From: Candidatus Cloacimonadota bacterium
GTDB lineage: Bacteria > Muiribacteriota > UBA6191
Length of the DNA stretch: 64,000 bases
Direction of reading: 5' to 3'
Assembly: GCA_023954715.1 (NCBI GenBank)
Contig: JAGSHD010000001.1
Span: 1 to 64,000, forward strand
Position numbers and translations under genes: made by a program. This document shows, piece after piece, positions 17,341 to 26,676 of this stretch. Position 1 is the first letter of the stretch. Each line of letters starts with the position of its first letter. A model generated the notes under the pieces. It made no database searches. It saw only the letters and a list, made by a program, of their open reading frames with translations, and had not been told where the DNA came from.

Positions 17341-17752
17341 ATACCAATATCAATTAAAACCTCAATTGTTTAAGATCTTTCGACTTCGAGAGTGTGAAAA
17401 CAATACAAATTAGCTCAAGAGATCTCTCGACTGTACTCGAGATCATGAAAAATAGAAAAGCCATTAACATGGCTTTTTATTTGTTCAGCCTATAAGAAGT
17501 ATTTATTTGTACATTTTATTTAATTGTCTTTTCGACTGAAACGGAGACATCTGAACATAATATTTAGTCTACTTATTATTACTTTCACAGCCTCCTTCGC
17601 TCAAGATCATGAAAAATACTAAGATCATCAACATGGGGTTTTATTTGTTCAATAAATTATCTGCTATAACCCTTACTATAGTATCGTTTCTACCAAAGTG
17701 GAGAAATCTAAAAGACACTTTTAAATATAAACTTTTTAACTGTGATTGGTAT
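17341..17752 (-). repeat. MITE-like element, copy B (412 bp, composite)
   Basis: Begins ATACCAATATCAATTAAAAC and ends, on the reverse strand, ATACCAATCACAGTTAAAAA, the same terminal inverted repeats as copy A at 10440. The right-hand 90 bases match copy A in inverse orientation. The interior holds two diverged direct repeats about 164 bases apart (GATCATGAAAAATA...CATGG...TTTTATTTGTTCA), suggesting nested or tandem copies. No ORF. Confidence 0.7.
17456..17480 (+). terminator. Terminator-like hairpin inside MITE copy B
   Basis: AAAAGCCA-TTAACA-TGGCTTTT with a trailing T run. It could end transcription of the HAD gene, 180 bases upstream. Confidence 0.45.
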
Positions 17753-17769
17753 TATTTAGTACTCATATA

Positions 17770-17812
17770 AAAAATAAGCACCATTAACATGATGTTAATG
17801 ATGCTTATTTAT
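17770..17812 (-). terminator. Terminator after the putP-like gene
   Basis: AAATAAGCA..ATTAACAT pairs with GATGTTAATGATGCTTATTT, a long stem. On the minus strand it is followed by TTATTTTTTATA. It lies 17 bases past the stop codon. Confidence 0.75.
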
Positions 17813-17828
17813 CTACTTATATTAAGTA

Positions 17829-19280
17829 TTAGGCACTTTGTTCTTTTTTTGCTGTGAGTAAACTCACAACATAAATTACAACAAAGTTTAAAACAAAAAT
17901 TGAAAATCTTTCTGGTACGATGTGTTGCAATTGTAGTTTCCAAACAATGGTACCTATAGAACCAAAAAGCAGTCCTGCGATGACACCGTTTCTGTTGGTT
18001 TTTGCAGAGTATAAACTTAAAACTATGATCGGTCCAAATGTAGAACCAAGTCCACCCCAAGCATAAGAAACCATTGCCATAACTCCTTCTCTCCATTGAA
18101 AGGCAAGAGCTAAAGCAAGCACACAAACAACAATTGTAATTGCTCTAGATAACATCAGTAGTTGCTTTTCTCCAGGAGCTTTACCCATAAATCTATGATA
18201 CAAATCCTCAGTTACTGCTGATGTAATAACCAACAGTTGGGTATCAGCAGTACTCATCATTGCTGCGATTGCACCGGAGATTAAAACTCCAGCTAAAAGC
18301 ATAGGAACCATATTTTTAGCAAAAAATGGCATTAAACCATCTGAGTTTCCACCTTCTCCTAAAATTTTAGCAGCAACCAAGATCTCTTGAGAAAAAGTTA
18401 CTTTAGCAACTAGACCTAGTAAAATTGCTCCCAAAAAAGCTGGTCCAATCCAAGTAAAAGCGACGATCTTACCTTTTTTAATATCATCATCACTTGGCAT
18501 AGCCATGTAACGAGTCAATAAGTGTGGCTGACCTAAGTAACCAAATCCCCAACTTAAACCCGCTAAAGCAAAAGTCACGGCTGCTATGCCCATATTACCA
18601 TTATTTAAGGATAGATATGTTGGATCTTCTATCAAGGATAACTTGTCTAAAAATACTGCAATCCCACCCATTTTGTAGATTCCAACAGCTGGTAAAATAG
18701 TCAAAGCCGCAACCATTAATAATGCCTGAACCATATCTGTGATTACAACAGCAGTAAAACCACCGATCATAGTGTACAGACCTACAACACCAGCACCGAG
18801 TAACATTCCTGTATTTTTATCAATACCAAATGTTGCTTCAAACATGGTACCCGCTGCACCAAATCCACTTGCTATATAAGTAATATAAAAAAATATAGTC
18901 ACCAAAGAACTAAGCAGTAAAACTACTTTACAGTCACCAAATCTAGAGGATAAGTATTGAGGAATAGTCAAAGCACCAAACTTCAAAGTTTCATTTCTAA
19001 GGGGTTTTGCAACAAATACCCATGAAACAATAATACCAATCATGCTCCCTACGGCAGTATACAACTCTCCAATTCCAACCATTAAAGCTGCTGCTGGTAG
19101 CCCTAATACTAGCCATGCTGACTCTCCTGATGCTCTTTCAGAAAAAGCTAAGAGATAACCATTGATCTTTCGACCACCTAGTAACCAGTCTTCGTTATTG
19201 GAGTTGTCTTTGGATGACCAAGCTCCTATTCCTAACATTACTACTAAATAGACTATAAAACCAATCAGGACCTCGTCCAT
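17829..19280 (-). CDS. putP: Sodium/proline-type symporter (SSS family)
   Basis: 483 residues, the usual length for PutP-like solute:sodium symporters, with 12-13 hydrophobic helices. Family landmarks include WLLGGRKINGYLLAFSERAS near the N-terminus, ASGESAWLVLGLPAAALMVG, GFTAVVITDMVQALLM and AIAAMMSTADTQLLVITSAV. The family couples Na+ entry to uptake of proline or similar solutes. The gene begins 9 bases after the radical SAM gene and so is probably in its operon. A strong terminator follows. Exact substrate is inference. Confidence 0.88.
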   Translation of the reverse strand: MDEVLIGFIVYLVVMLGIGAWSSKDNSNNEDWLLGGRKINGYLLAFSERASGESAWLVLGLPAAALMVGIGELYTAVGSMIGIIVSWVFVAKPLRNETLKFGALTIPQYLSSRFGDCKVVLLLSSLVTIFFYITYIASGFGAAGTMFEATFGIDKNTGMLLGAGVVGLYTMIGGFTAVVITDMVQALLMVAALTILPAVGIYKMGGIAVFLDKLSLIEDPTYLSLNNGNMGIAAVTFALAGLSWGFGYLGQPHLLTRYMAMPSDDDIKKGKIVAFTWIGPAFLGAILLGLVAKVTFSQEILVAAKILGEGGNSDGLMPFFAKNMVPMLLAGVLISGAIAAMMSTADTQLLVITSAVTEDLYHRFMGKAPGEKQLLMLSRAITIVVCVLALALAFQWREGVMAMVSYAWGGLGSTFGPIIVLSLYSAKTNRNGVIAGLLFGSIGTIVWKLQLQHIVPERFSIFVLNFVVIYVVSLLTAKKEQSA

Positions 19281-19289
19281 AACATTCTC

Positions 19290-20984
19290 CTATGACAAAT
19301 ATTTATATTCGTCGTTTGTCAAATCAACTGCTCTTAAAGATGGTTCATTTCGACCCCCAAAGTAAAAAGTACTACTCTTCACTCCATCTAGGTCTAACTC
19401 CTCATCGAACTCTTCGATGAAACCTTTCTTTTGCATTTTCAAAGACGATGCTACTTGTTGGTATTTTGGGCGGTTTATGGTTGAGGATCGCTTTTCAAAA
19501 GGGGTTTGACCTCCACTTTGAAAATGATAAAGATAATCAAGGGTTAATAAATTAAATACGCTTTTTGGCGCTTCTATCTGGACTAAAAAATCATACAAAA
19601 TAGTATATGCTGTCTTTAGATTAACACCGGTAAAGCCCATATGTTTGGATTGAAAAAATACTGTTAACTCTTGAACAAACTCAAGTGGGCTTGTAAACAG
19701 TGGGGCGATTTCAAAGATCACCATTCGAAAATGATCTCGATTATAATAGACTTCTAAAACAGATGCCATTCGTTGGGTCTTTTCTAATTCTGTAAAAGAA
19801 AAGTGTTTATTTTGTAAAAGGTTATAAGGTGGATCTAATTGATGAACCATCTCATCTCGATCACCAAATCTTTTGGACAATGAGCCTTTTAACACTTTAA
19901 GAGTTTCAATCTGAAAGTGATCTGCTTTTTTATGAAATGTCCAATTAAAAGACTCTTCAAAATGTTCTGGAGTTTGCTCTGACAGACCAACAACTAAATC
20001 CAAATGGATATGAACTTTAGTATTAGCCAATAAAAAATCTAAGTTACGCTCCAACTTTTGAAAGTCACAACTTCGACCATTAGCCTTTAATATAGAGTCA
20101 TGGATACTCTGGACTCCTATTTCAAACTGAAAAAGTCCAGCAGGGGCTTCACGTAACAACTCTAGAGTCGTTTTATGCAATAACTCACAGGCAATTTCGA
20201 AATGATAGTTTCGACCCTGACCATGTTCCATCAAATATCCTAAAATAAAATTAGTGCGCTTATAACCTAAGTTAAAAGTACGATCTACAAATTTTATTTG
20301 CTTAATCGTAGGAGAAGCCAATATAGACTCCATATCCTTCACAAATCTTTCGTGAGAAAAAAAGCGACTTCCTTTGTCTAATGCAGACAAACAAAAATGA
20401 CACTTATAAACACAACCTCTAGTGCTTTCATAATAAGTAAAAGACTTATCTAAAATCTCTGGATTACCTTGAAAGGGCGAAGGAATAGTATCTAATTGCT
20501 CGATTGCATCTTGAGCTTGGTTTTTAACACATTCGCCTTTATTGTTGATATAGGATAATCCAGCAATATGTGATGGGTCTGCATCATATGATATAGCTTT
20601 CATCAAATTTGAAAAAATGATCTCACCTTCACCGGATATCACATAATTGCAATAACCTTTTTCAAGATAAGTTAAACTATCAAAACTAACTTCATAGCCA
20701 CCTAAAATAATAATCAAATCCGGTCGAATCAACCTAAGGGCTTTAACTAGCTCGATGGTTCGATCGATATTCCAGATATAACACGAAATCGCTATCACAT
20801 CTTTTACCCTATGAAACACTTTTGCTAAAGCATCCTGAAAAGGCCAATTGATAGATAGCTCAAAAGTATCAAACTGACACTCTGGGTTATACTTTTTGCC
20901 AAAAGCATCCAGATAATGTATAGCAATATTAGATTGAGTAAATTTTGAATTAAAAGAAAATAAAAGGCAGTGTTTTTTAGTCAT
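19290..20984 (-). CDS. B12-binding radical SAM protein (DUF4080-type)
   Basis: About 564 residues. An N-terminal cobalamin-binding-like domain (LIIILGGYEVSF near 95) is followed by the radical SAM domain with STRGCVYKCHFCLSALDKG, the C-x3-C-x2-C that binds the 4Fe-4S cluster. The C-terminal 190 residues resemble the DUF4080 tail often found on this subgroup. It lacks the DxHxxG cobalamin motif, which is usual for this subgroup. Reaction unknown; members methylate or rearrange unreactive carbons. It leads the putP-like gene by 9 bases. ATG 20984 chosen over TTG 20990. Confidence 0.82.
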   Translation of the reverse strand: MTKKHCLLFSFNSKFTQSNIAIHYLDAFGKKYNPECQFDTFELSINWPFQDALAKVFHRVKDVIAISCYIWNIDRTIELVKALRLIRPDLIIILGGYEVSFDSLTYLEKGYCNYVISGEGEIIFSNLMKAISYDADPSHIAGLSYINNKGECVKNQAQDAIEQLDTIPSPFQGNPEILDKSFTYYESTRGCVYKCHFCLSALDKGSRFFSHERFVKDMESILASPTIKQIKFVDRTFNLGYKRTNFILGYLMEHGQGRNYHFEIACELLHKTTLELLREAPAGLFQFEIGVQSIHDSILKANGRSCDFQKLERNLDFLLANTKVHIHLDLVVGLSEQTPEHFEESFNWTFHKKADHFQIETLKVLKGSLSKRFGDRDEMVHQLDPPYNLLQNKHFSFTELEKTQRMASVLEVYYNRDHFRMVIFEIAPLFTSPLEFVQELTVFFQSKHMGFTGVNLKTAYTILYDFLVQIEAPKSVFNLLTLDYLYHFQSGGQTPFEKRSSTINRPKYQQVASSLKMQKKGFIEEFDEELDLDGVKSSTFYFGGRNEPSLRAVDLTNDEYKYLS

Positions 20985-21135
20985 AGACAAAAACTACCAC
21001 AGCAGGCTCACTAGGGCAATCATTCCCTAAAATGAGGTGATAAAATACTGTATTATACCCGTATTTTTGATCTATCAATTATCTTATGCTAATATATCGC
21101 CTTCATGTTAAAATTCAAAAAACGAGTAAAAAATT

Positions 21136-22425
21136 ATGCAACACCCATCAAAAGGGACTATAGATTGTCCAGATTGCAATCGGCCTTTAATCACTAATGA
21201 AGGGTTCACATCTTGGTGTGAATGTGGCTGGAATATAAAAAAAATTAGGCCAAACTTTGAGTTATCTTTAGAGGATGAACTAATCTATCATAGTTTCAAA
21301 AATCAATCCGAAACATTAATGAATGAAATTTTATCGAGTCAGTCCATCCATAAAAAAATACAAAGTAAACACTTCTTACTCTACTCCTTTTCATTCTTAG
21401 TAATGGCACTCAACATATCTTTGATTACTTTCAGTTTCTATCTATTAGTTTTTCATTATACTAATGTCCTTGCTATACTTTTAAGCATTGTTCTTTTGTT
21501 TATATGCTGGCAGGGACGAATTCGCTTTCAACAAATAGACTCTCCATTTTTACCAAGAGATGAATTTTCTAATACTATCCAATTGATCAACGATATAGCT
21601 AAACAATTAAATGTAGCCAAGCCCGATTACTACCTATACGATTTAGATTTTAATGCTGCTGTAATGAGATGTGGTACATTCAATAGCAAAAGAGCAATCA
21701 TTGTCGGATTACCTTTATTCTATGTCTTAAATCCCCAAGAGAAAGTTGCTCTGATTAGTCATGAGCTCGCTCACTTTTCAAACAATGATCCTAAGAGATC
21801 AATAATAATCGGCTCTGTATATCATTCGTTAATCACTTGGCTAGATATACTCCAACCAGAGTGTCTATGGCCATCACATCAACCCGCCATAGAAGCATTT
21901 TTTGAGTTTTTAGGAAATATTTGTTTATATCTAATCTCAAGGATACCTTCCTCCTTGCTAGTGATATTTCATCTATTAAATCAACAGGATTCACAGCGAT
22001 CAGAGTATTATGCCGACTTACTAGGAGCAACTATAAGCGGAAAAGAGGCCTTCAATACTATGCTTCAAAACTTTGAATATGATCATATTGTTGAATTGTG
22101 CACACAAAGAATTACTGTGCAAAAAGATCTATCCATCAATTTCTTAAATCTTTTAACTACAATGATTAGTGAAGTTCCTGCCCGTGAAAAAAAACGACTT
22201 ATAACTGTTTCTGAGCGATTTGGTCTAGCCATCGATGAATCACACCCACCAACGTTTTTTCGACAAAAAGTAGTAGATAAGCTCGCTCCTTCACAAGGTC
22301 AATATACATTGTCTAGCGAAACCCATTCTAAAATTCAAAGGGAAATCGAAGCCATGAAAGATCGAATTCATTTTCTAAAAATTGACGAATACAAAGAGCA
22401 ACTTATGTTACAATCGTCTTGGTAG
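21136..22425 (+). CDS. M48-family membrane metallopeptidase with N-terminal zinc ribbon
   Basis: 429 residues. The N-terminus is a zinc-ribbon-like CPDC...CECGW (13-36). Two membrane helices (about 78-127) precede the M48 catalytic region: LISHELAHFSNNDPKRS carries HExxH, and a downstream SEYYADLLGA supplies the third ligand Glu and matches the family ExxAD motif. HtpX/M48 enzymes degrade misfolded membrane proteins. The zinc ribbon fused to the front is not part of HtpX. Monocistronic, divergent from the radical SAM gene. Confidence 0.85.
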   Translation: MQHPSKGTIDCPDCNRPLITNEGFTSWCECGWNIKKIRPNFELSLEDELIYHSFKNQSETLMNEILSSQSIHKKIQSKHFLLYSFSFLVMALNISLITFSFYLLVFHYTNVLAILLSIVLLFICWQGRIRFQQIDSPFLPRDEFSNTIQLINDIAKQLNVAKPDYYLYDLDFNAAVMRCGTFNSKRAIIVGLPLFYVLNPQEKVALISHELAHFSNNDPKRSIIIGSVYHSLITWLDILQPECLWPSHQPAIEAFFEFLGNICLYLISRIPSSLLVIFHLLNQQDSQRSEYYADLLGATISGKEAFNTMLQNFEYDHIVELCTQRITVQKDLSINFLNLLTTMISEVPAREKKRLITVSERFGLAIDESHPPTFFRQKVVDKLAPSQGQYTLSSETHSKIQREIEAMKDRIHFLKIDEYKEQLMLQSSW

Positions 22426-22614
22426 GATACTAGCTTTTGTAAAAATTTGGCGGGTGAAAAATAACTCTATCAATACAATTGAAAAAGCTAAACAGTTAAT
22501 AATAATTAATGTGAGAAGTAATTTCGATTCATGAGTTTTCTTATACAAAAGCTTTTTGATTGACGGATTGAAGGCTCAGTACTTATTTATGATTTATTAT
22601 CAGTAAACTATGAT

Positions 22615-23232
22615 TTACTCTTCACCATAAATTTCTAAGAATCTGGCTTTCTTTTTGTTAAGATCTTTTGATTTTTGGGCTTTGTAAGCTCCTAGACTGG
22701 AGCTTCTTAGAGCTGGTAAAAACAAAAAGGCTAAATTACTATTATAACTTGAGTCTTGATTATACTCTATTTGCCAGTTAGCAATATGAGATAGTGCATT
22801 GCTTTGATTTGCTTTAGCATGAAAACTTTGATTTTTTTGGGATTGAATATCTTTGAATGTATATGAATTAGAGTCATTGCTTAGAATCTGAAACAAACTA
22901 CTACTCTCTCTATTGATGTGACCTATCAATTGATTGTTACAATCAAATACTTCGATGCTTCTTTTTGTTGAAAATAATGACTTTGACCCCTTTATGGAGG
23001 CTATCATGTTTCCATCCAAATCAGAAAGCTCTAAAACATCTCCAGATTTAAAAATACGATTTGTCATGGTAGCCACTCTAGTATTATCTGCGTAGAGTAA
23101 GTCCATATTAAATGTAAAAGGATTTAAAGAAGCTGTTCGATTTAAATGCATGGTCTCTTCAAAATCAATAACACTACAAGTGTCTTGACTAAAAGAAGTT
23201 ATAACCAACAAAATAAACAACAAGAATTTCAT
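22615..23232 (-). CDS. Secreted protein with LURP/scramblase-like fold (tentative)
   Basis: ATG 23232 behind AAGG gives a normal signal peptide (MKFLLFILLVITSFS); the track start is upstream of it. About 205 residues. The body is beta-rich with repeated short units (LELSDLDGNMIASIKGSKSL, IEVFDCNNQLIGHINRESS), the layout of tubby-like/LOR or scramblase-related barrels. Such proteins are usually cytoplasmic, so the secreted location makes the match tentative. Monocistronic. Confidence 0.5.
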   Translation of the reverse strand: MKFLLFILLVITSFSQDTCSVIDFEETMHLNRTASLNPFTFNMDLLYADNTRVATMTNRIFKSGDVLELSDLDGNMIASIKGSKSLFSTKRSIEVFDCNNQLIGHINRESSSLFQILSNDSNSYTFKDIQSQKNQSFHAKANQSNALSHIANWQIEYNQDSSYNSNLAFLFLPALRSSSLGAYKAQKSKDLNKKKARFLEIYGEE

Positions 23233-23374
23233 GAAAACCTTAATAAATAGTGACAAAGCTATATCTTCTACGTGTTTTTGGAAAATTAGTTACATTAATT
23301 TAATGAAATATAATGGCGGTTTATAAAAAAGATTTAAAAGTACACTTTGTTTACAAAAAACAGTCTATTATAAA

Positions 23375-23593
23375 TTAAACTTTTGCTTGAGTGGAGTGAT
23401 TTAACTTTGCTTTATCTAAAAGTTGTTTAATCTTAACAAGATGGCCATCCAATGCAAAAGCATGTGCACAAGCTCTAGGTACATTTTTATCATTAAAATG
23501 GCCCTCTGTAATCTTACTATGTATCAGAGCGTCTTCTAGTTGTTTGCTTATTTCACTAAATATGATTTGTTGGTCTTCTAGAGTTATTGGCAT
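23375..23593 (-). CDS. Small helical hypothetical protein
   Basis: 72 residues, predicted all-helical, with SKQLEDALIHSKITEGHF and HAFALDGHLVKIKQLLDKA. No Cys, no signal peptide. AGGAT precedes the ATG. Reading frame and ribosome site look genuine but the family is unknown. Confidence 0.5.
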   Translation of the reverse strand: MPITLEDQQIIFSEISKQLEDALIHSKITEGHFNDKNVPRACAHAFALDGHLVKIKQLLDKAKLNHSTQAKV

Positions 23594-23623
23594 TGTTTAT
23601 CCTTTGTAAGTACTATATTGCTT

Positions 23624-23974
23624 TTAGCTTCGTCCATAAAACCACCAAAGTACAAGGGATACTTGTATGATTGTAATAAACCAAAAAGACATTTGAAAAC
23701 TCTTTTTAGTCGTCTTATGTCGAAAAAGCTGTTGCCCTATGATTGCGCCTAGAGTTCCACCTAAAAAACCTAGAATCAATAAAGTGTTTTCTGGTATACG
23801 AAAACCTTCTACTTTAGAGATCATTTTGTCTATTTTATAAAACAGGAGCGATAAAAAATTGATCGAAACAAGATAAACAAGTAAGTAGCCATAAATCGAG
23901 CCACACCAAACAATCATAAAGATTATAAAAAGTGCACAAAGACTTAAATAAAATAGATTTGGAGATTTTTTCAT
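23624..23974 (-). CDS. DUF1294 small membrane protein
   Basis: ATG 23974 follows AGGT with good spacing; the track start is 23995. About 116 residues with three or four hydrophobic helices. The DUF1294 signature is clear: FYKIDKMISK..GFRIPENTLLILGFLGGTLGA followed by QLFRHKTTKKSF. Function of the family is unknown. Lies 30 bases upstream of the 72-residue gene and may share a transcript. Confidence 0.85.
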   Translation of the reverse strand: MKKSPNLFYLSLCALFIIFMIVWCGSIYGYLLVYLVSINFLSLLFYKIDKMISKVEGFRIPENTLLILGFLGGTLGAIIGQQLFRHKTTKKSFQMSFWFITIIQVSLVLWWFYGRS

Positions 23975-24138
23975 AGAGTTACCTGTATTAGTCATCTATA
24001 TCGACAAGTATAGATATGCAAGATATAAAGTAATTGACTATATGAAGTTAACAATACATTTTCAGCTGCTTAGGTATTTAATAGTGCATGTTGTTTTTGC
24101 TATACTATTTTTAACAAAATCCACATTGATATATTGTT

Positions 24139-24792
24139 ATGAATCAAAACACAAATAAGCATTTTTACATAGATAGTCATACTCATAGTCTCAAGGTCAG
24201 CGATCCAACAGTTATGGAAACTATTTGTCATCCTTCAAGTGATGCGTCCTTTTCTTTTGGTATCCATCCTTGGTACATAGACAAATTCAACAAAACGGAG
24301 ATAGAAAATCTGAATCGAAAACTGATCAATTTTGATGTTATTGGAGAGTGCGGTTTAGATCGATGTATAAAAACTAATTTTGACTTACAACTCGTAATTT
24401 TTGAAAGTCATTTAAAACATGCAAGTAGTTATGATAAACCTTGTGTAATCCATTGTGTTAAAGCAGAGTCTGATTTACTACGATTAAGAAAAACATACAA
24501 AAATAGATGGTTTATTCACGGGTTTTTAGGGAATTCTATCTCTATGAGCCAGTTTTTAAAAATCAACCAGCATACTTGGTTTGGCTTTGGTCAGCATATT
24601 TTTGAATCAGAAAAAGTACAAAAAACTCTAATTGAATGCCCCCTTGAACATATTCTTCTTGAAACAGACTCGCAAAACAAGTATAAAATAGAAGATATAT
24701 ACCAAGAAGTATGTAAATTAAAAAATATCAGTCTAGAGCATTTAGCCCAAACAATACAAAACAACCATCATAAATGCTTTCAAATAATATAA
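24139..24792 (+). CDS. TatD-family metal-dependent hydrolase
   Basis: 217 residues, slightly short for TatD. Metal ligands visible: DSHTHS (HxH), GECGLDR (Glu), VIHCVK (His), WFIHGFLG (His) and LETDSQ (Asp). The family acts as 3'-5' DNA exonuclease or D-amino-acyl hydrolase. It is followed 9 bases later by tcdA, a gene order also seen in Bacteroidota. Confidence 0.88.
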   Translation: MNQNTNKHFYIDSHTHSLKVSDPTVMETICHPSSDASFSFGIHPWYIDKFNKTEIENLNRKLINFDVIGECGLDRCIKTNFDLQLVIFESHLKHASSYDKPCVIHCVKAESDLLRLRKTYKNRWFIHGFLGNSISMSQFLKINQHTWFGFGQHIFESEKVQKTLIECPLEHILLETDSQNKYKIEDIYQEVCKLKNISLEHLAQTIQNNHHKCFQII

Positions 24793-24801
24793 GGGTCGAC
24801 A

Positions 24802-25521
24802 ATGTCCAATTGGTTAGAAAGAGCAGAGCTTTTACTCGGTAGCGAACAACTTGAAGTCTTAAATCAGTCTCATGTAATGGTAATCGGATTAGGTGGAGTT
24901 GGCGGATTTGCCGCTGAATCCATCTGCCGTGCTGGTGTTGGTAAAATGACCATTGTCGATGGTGATACAGTAGACCTCTCGAACAAAAATAGACAGCTAA
25001 TAGCGCTAGACTCTACTGAGGGACAAAATAAAGCACATGCCTTAGCCAATCGTTTGAAGGATATCAATCCAGATTTAAAAATTAATATTGTAGATGAATA
25101 TCTTGATATTACCAATATGAGAGACCTTTTAAATAGAGAGTATGATTTTCTAATCGAAGCCATAGACACCGTAGCCCCTAAGTTTCATGTAATCAAGCAG
25201 TCCTATGAAAATAGAAGACCCTTTGTTAGCGCAATGGGTGCAGGTGGTAAACTAGACCCAACTAAAATTGAAATTGCTGATATCTCAAAAACCTATGGTT
25301 GTAAACTAGCCAAAAACATTCGTAAAAAACTATCCAAGGCCCGAATCAAAAAAGGGGTTACAGTTGTTTATTCTCCAGAAATCATCGACATTGAAAAAGT
25401 ATATGTCAAAGAAGGAATGCGAAATAAAAAATCAGTTATAGGAACCATCTCCTACCTACCCCCACTTTTTGGAGGATACTGCGCATCAGTCGCCATCCGA
25501 ACCCTAATTGGGGAGATTTAG
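24802..25521 (+). CDS. tcdA: tRNA threonylcarbamoyladenosine dehydratase
   Basis: 239 residues, ThiF/E1-like. The nucleotide-binding GLGGVGGFAAESICRAGVGK (about 29-48), DGDTVDLSNKNRQL and IEAIDTVAPKF segments match TcdA (CsdL), which activates t6A37 in tRNAs reading ANN codons and cyclises it to ct6A. The enzyme is cytoplasmic, membrane-associated in E. coli. AGGG precedes the start. Operon with the TatD gene. Confidence 0.9.
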   Translation: MSNWLERAELLLGSEQLEVLNQSHVMVIGLGGVGGFAAESICRAGVGKMTIVDGDTVDLSNKNRQLIALDSTEGQNKAHALANRLKDINPDLKINIVDEYLDITNMRDLLNREYDFLIEAIDTVAPKFHVIKQSYENRRPFVSAMGAGGKLDPTKIEIADISKTYGCKLAKNIRKKLSKARIKKGVTVVYSPEIIDIEKVYVKEGMRNKKSVIGTISYLPPLFGGYCASVAIRTLIGEI

Positions 25522-25535
25522 GCTACAAAAGATAC

Positions 25536-25967
25536 TTATTGCTCTGACAAATTAATACCTGCATCACAAAAGATCATTCTAAGATCTTTATCAATTTGCT
25601 GTAGGGGAGCATGTAAATCTACTTTTCCAAGTAAATTCAAAATCTTAGACTTAAAGTTCAATAATCCTATCTCACTAAACAAAAATACATGCCATTCGAT
25701 CTCTTCTGGTAGTGTCTCATCTGGGTCTGTATTTAAAGAACCACACCCAATAAACATAGAAGAATGCTCATCTTCTTTTATAAATATGCACCAACCCCAA
25801 TCCTCAGCAATCACTTCAAGGTTTGTGTAGCCACAATTAGTAAATCCTTCTACCAACCACTCAGCCAAACTCTTACCATAAATTCCCGGATTCGTCTGTT
25901 CATCTTCACCCTCAGTAACAGAAAACAAAGACGATTTAAAATAATATCCATCATTCAACTGAGCCAT
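25536..25967 (-). CDS. Conserved-type hypothetical protein
   Basis: ATG 25967 sits 5 bases from GGGGG; the track GTG start (25979) lies inside that site. About 143 residues. KSLAEWLVEGFTNCGYTNLE followed by EDWGWCIFI and FIGCGS is a combination I have seen in small hypothetical proteins, possibly immunity-like, but I cannot name the family. Cytoplasmic. Convergent with tcdA. Confidence 0.55.
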   Translation of the reverse strand: MAQLNDGYYFKSSLFSVTEGEDEQTNPGIYGKSLAEWLVEGFTNCGYTNLEVIAEDWGWCIFIKEDEHSSMFIGCGSLNTDPDETLPEEIEWHVFLFSEIGLLNFKSKILNLLGKVDLHAPLQQIDKDLRMIFCDAGINLSEQ

Positions 25968-26094
25968 ATTTACCCCCACAAAAAATTAAAACCAAATAAA
26001 AAAACTTTGATGCTGTAGTAATGTAATATATTTGTGTACCAAGCGAACAAGACATATATCAACTTTACCTCAATGAGGAATGCGCCTCACATTT

Positions 26095-26673
26095 TCAATT
26101 TGTTTCAGTTTTATAAAATGAATAAATGGAGTAAATCACAATACTCAATAAAATGAGTAACATAAAGCTAAATGGCAATGTCTCTACAAAAATATAGGGT
26201 ATAGAATACAATAAAAAAATCAATGAACCCAGTATTGCTAACAAAAAGTTTGGATTGCCAAATTTTATCCATTTAACCACTAAGTCATTCTGTTTAACGA
26301 AATCATAAAAGTTTGCTTGTTTAAGAATTCTAGATATATCTCCACTCTTACTGCTAGCTATTAGATATAAGTACTTTCCTTCATGAAAACTATCACTCAC
26401 GTAAGATGTCTTTCGATACTGACATTGAAACACTGTATATTTACTATTTTGAAAGTACTTTACTACAGGACCTACATATTCTAAATAAGTAAAGTCATCT
26501 GGTGTAGTACTACCATTTTGAGATTGTATCACTGTCTCCATTGAGTTGACTTTTGTAATACTAAAGCCAAAATCAAGCTCACAAGTAAAATCATTCCAAC
26601 CAGCTGAATTGGTAGTTTGTAAGGTAAAAGCAAACACCAAAAATATCATTATTCTAGTAATACAAATATACAT
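26095..26673 (-). CDS. Hypothetical membrane protein
   Basis: About 192 residues. A signal-like N-terminus (IMIFLVFAFTLQTTNSA), a globular part with three Cys outside the cytoplasm, then two hydrophobic helices at about 142-182 (LLAILGSLIFLLYSIPYIFV, SFMLLILLSIVIYSIYSF). Family not recognised. Confidence 0.5.
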   Translation of the reverse strand: MYICITRIMIFLVFAFTLQTTNSAGWNDFTCELDFGFSITKVNSMETVIQSQNGSTTPDDFTYLEYVGPVVKYFQNSKYTVFQCQYRKTSYVSDSFHEGKYLYLIASSKSGDISRILKQANFYDFVKQNDLVVKWIKFGNPNFLLAILGSLIFLLYSIPYIFVETLPFSFMLLILLSIVIYSIYSFYKTETN

Positions 26674-26676
26674 CAA

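Noticed and set aside
17809-18126. 105-residue ORF inside the putP-like gene.
   Set aside because: Shadow frame on the same strand; the overlapping SSS-family protein is clear. The same holds for the other nested ORFs in the track.
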